Positions 5,014 through 5,298 of a stretch of DNA of 5,298 nucleotides are shown piece after piece. The notes beneath the pieces were generated by a model. That model made no database searches. It had not been told where the DNA came from and worked only from the letters and a program-made list of their open reading frames with translations. A program made the translations under genes and the position numbers. This DNA is from Thermoprotei archaeon. GTDB taxonomy: Archaea > Thermoproteota > Methanomethylicia > Nezhaarchaeales > WYZ-LMO8. Numbering within the stretch: position 1 is the stretch's first letter; each line of letters begins with the position of its first letter. The DNA lies in NCBI GenBank assembly GCA_003649565.1, contig QMSF01000082.1, forward strand, positions 1 to 5,298. Direction: 5' to 3'.

Positions 5014-5298
5014 ATGAGGGTTTTTGTCTCTTGGAGCGGGGGGAAGGATTGTAGTTTAGCTCTTTATCGTGCATTGGGGATGGGCTTGGAGATTGGGTGC
5101 TTGCTTAGTATGCTTGATGAGAATGAGTTGAGGTCGCGGGGTCACGGTGTGGGACTAGAGGTTCTCGAGCACCAGGCTTTGGCGCTTGGAATACCCTTAG
5201 TTTGCGGTAGAGCGAGGTGGGAGACCTATGAAGAGGAGTTTAAACGTATTGCCAGGGAGCTTAAGATGGAGGGCTATGGTGGCGCTGTCTTTGGGGAC
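5014..5298 (+). CDS. DUF71/Dph6-family ATP-pyrophosphatase, N-terminal part (3' end cut by window)
   Basis: Ninety-five residues are visible and the frame is open at the window edge. VSWSGGKDCSLAL (residues 5-17) is the PP-loop ATP site of the DUF71 family. It is followed by LLSMLDENELRSRGHGVG (30-47), HQALALGIPLV (53-63) and AVFGD at the end, in the usual family order. The best-known member, Dph6, makes the final amidation in diphthamide synthesis on elongation factor 2. The ENELRSRGHG segment, however, looks more like the second DUF71 subgroup, with an RSRSHG-type signature, than the MVSENEESYMFH-type segment of true archaeal Dph6. The exact role is therefore left open. ATG 5014 is chosen because the family starts a few residues before SGGKD; in-frame GTGs at 4981 and 4999 are possible but unlikely. 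The gene is divergent from larE. Confidence 0.8.
   Translation, partial: MRVFVSWSGGKDCSLALYRALGMGLEIGCLLSMLDENELRSRGHGVGLEVLEHQALALGIPLVCGRARWETYEEEFKRIARELKMEGYGGAVFGD

Noticed and set aside
1..5298. CRISPR arrays, tRNA or rRNA genes, insertion sequences, att sites, origin repeats
   Set aside because: Both strands were read for repeated spacers, tRNA loops, transposase motifs and iterated repeats; none was seen.

Overview
The window looks like chromosomal DNA from a thermophilic or hyperthermophilic archaeon, most likely of the Thermoproteota/TACK side. The evidence is the gene content (TrpB2, split and fused minimal nucleotidyltransferase/HEPN genes, a minimal M50 protease, a DUF71/Dph6-type ATPase), the AGG/AGA/ATA-rich codon use, GGTGA ribosome-binding sites six bases before GTG starts, archaeal BRE/TATA-type promoters, and a well-formed C/D box guide RNA. 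No tRNA, rRNA, CRISPR array or insertion sequence was seen. The genus cannot be named from this sequence.

Layout. Bases 1-457 (+) hold the end of a HEPN gene overlapping a small nucleotidyltransferase gene, the classic two-gene MNT/HEPN pair. At 539-1162 (+) is a minimal membrane metalloprotease of the M50/site-2 protease type, followed at once by a 10-bp hairpin. At 1311-2210 (-), convergent with it, is a single-chain MNT-HEPN fusion that keeps a GS...DxD motif and an RX4HXY motif. The divergent region 2211-2389 carries a TATA-type promoter for the next gene, preceded by two TGTRCA hexamers exactly 10 bp apart. At 2390-3778 (+) is trpB2, the long-form tryptophan synthase beta chain, with no trpA or other trp gene nearby.

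The convergent spacer 3779-3973 holds, on the minus strand, a near-textbook C/D box sRNA (C, D', C' and D boxes with two 12-nt guides) with its own TATA-like element and a downstream oligo-T tract. At 3974-4774 (-) is larE, a PP-loop sulfur transferase with three candidate cluster-binding cysteines. After a 239-bp divergent spacer, the window ends inside a DUF71/Dph6-family ATP-pyrophosphatase gene (5014 onward, +).

How the parts relate. The window is a set of mostly singly transcribed genes, not one pathway operon. Two MNT/HEPN units lie within 2.2 kb on either side of the protease, which looks like a small accessory or toxin-antitoxin patch next to housekeeping metabolism. The two most notable non-coding signals are the C/D box sRNA, which runs antisense to any trpB2 read-through, and the TGTRCA pair before trpB2. 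The latter resembles the TRP box (TGTACA) through which TrpY controls trpB2 in Methanothermobacter.
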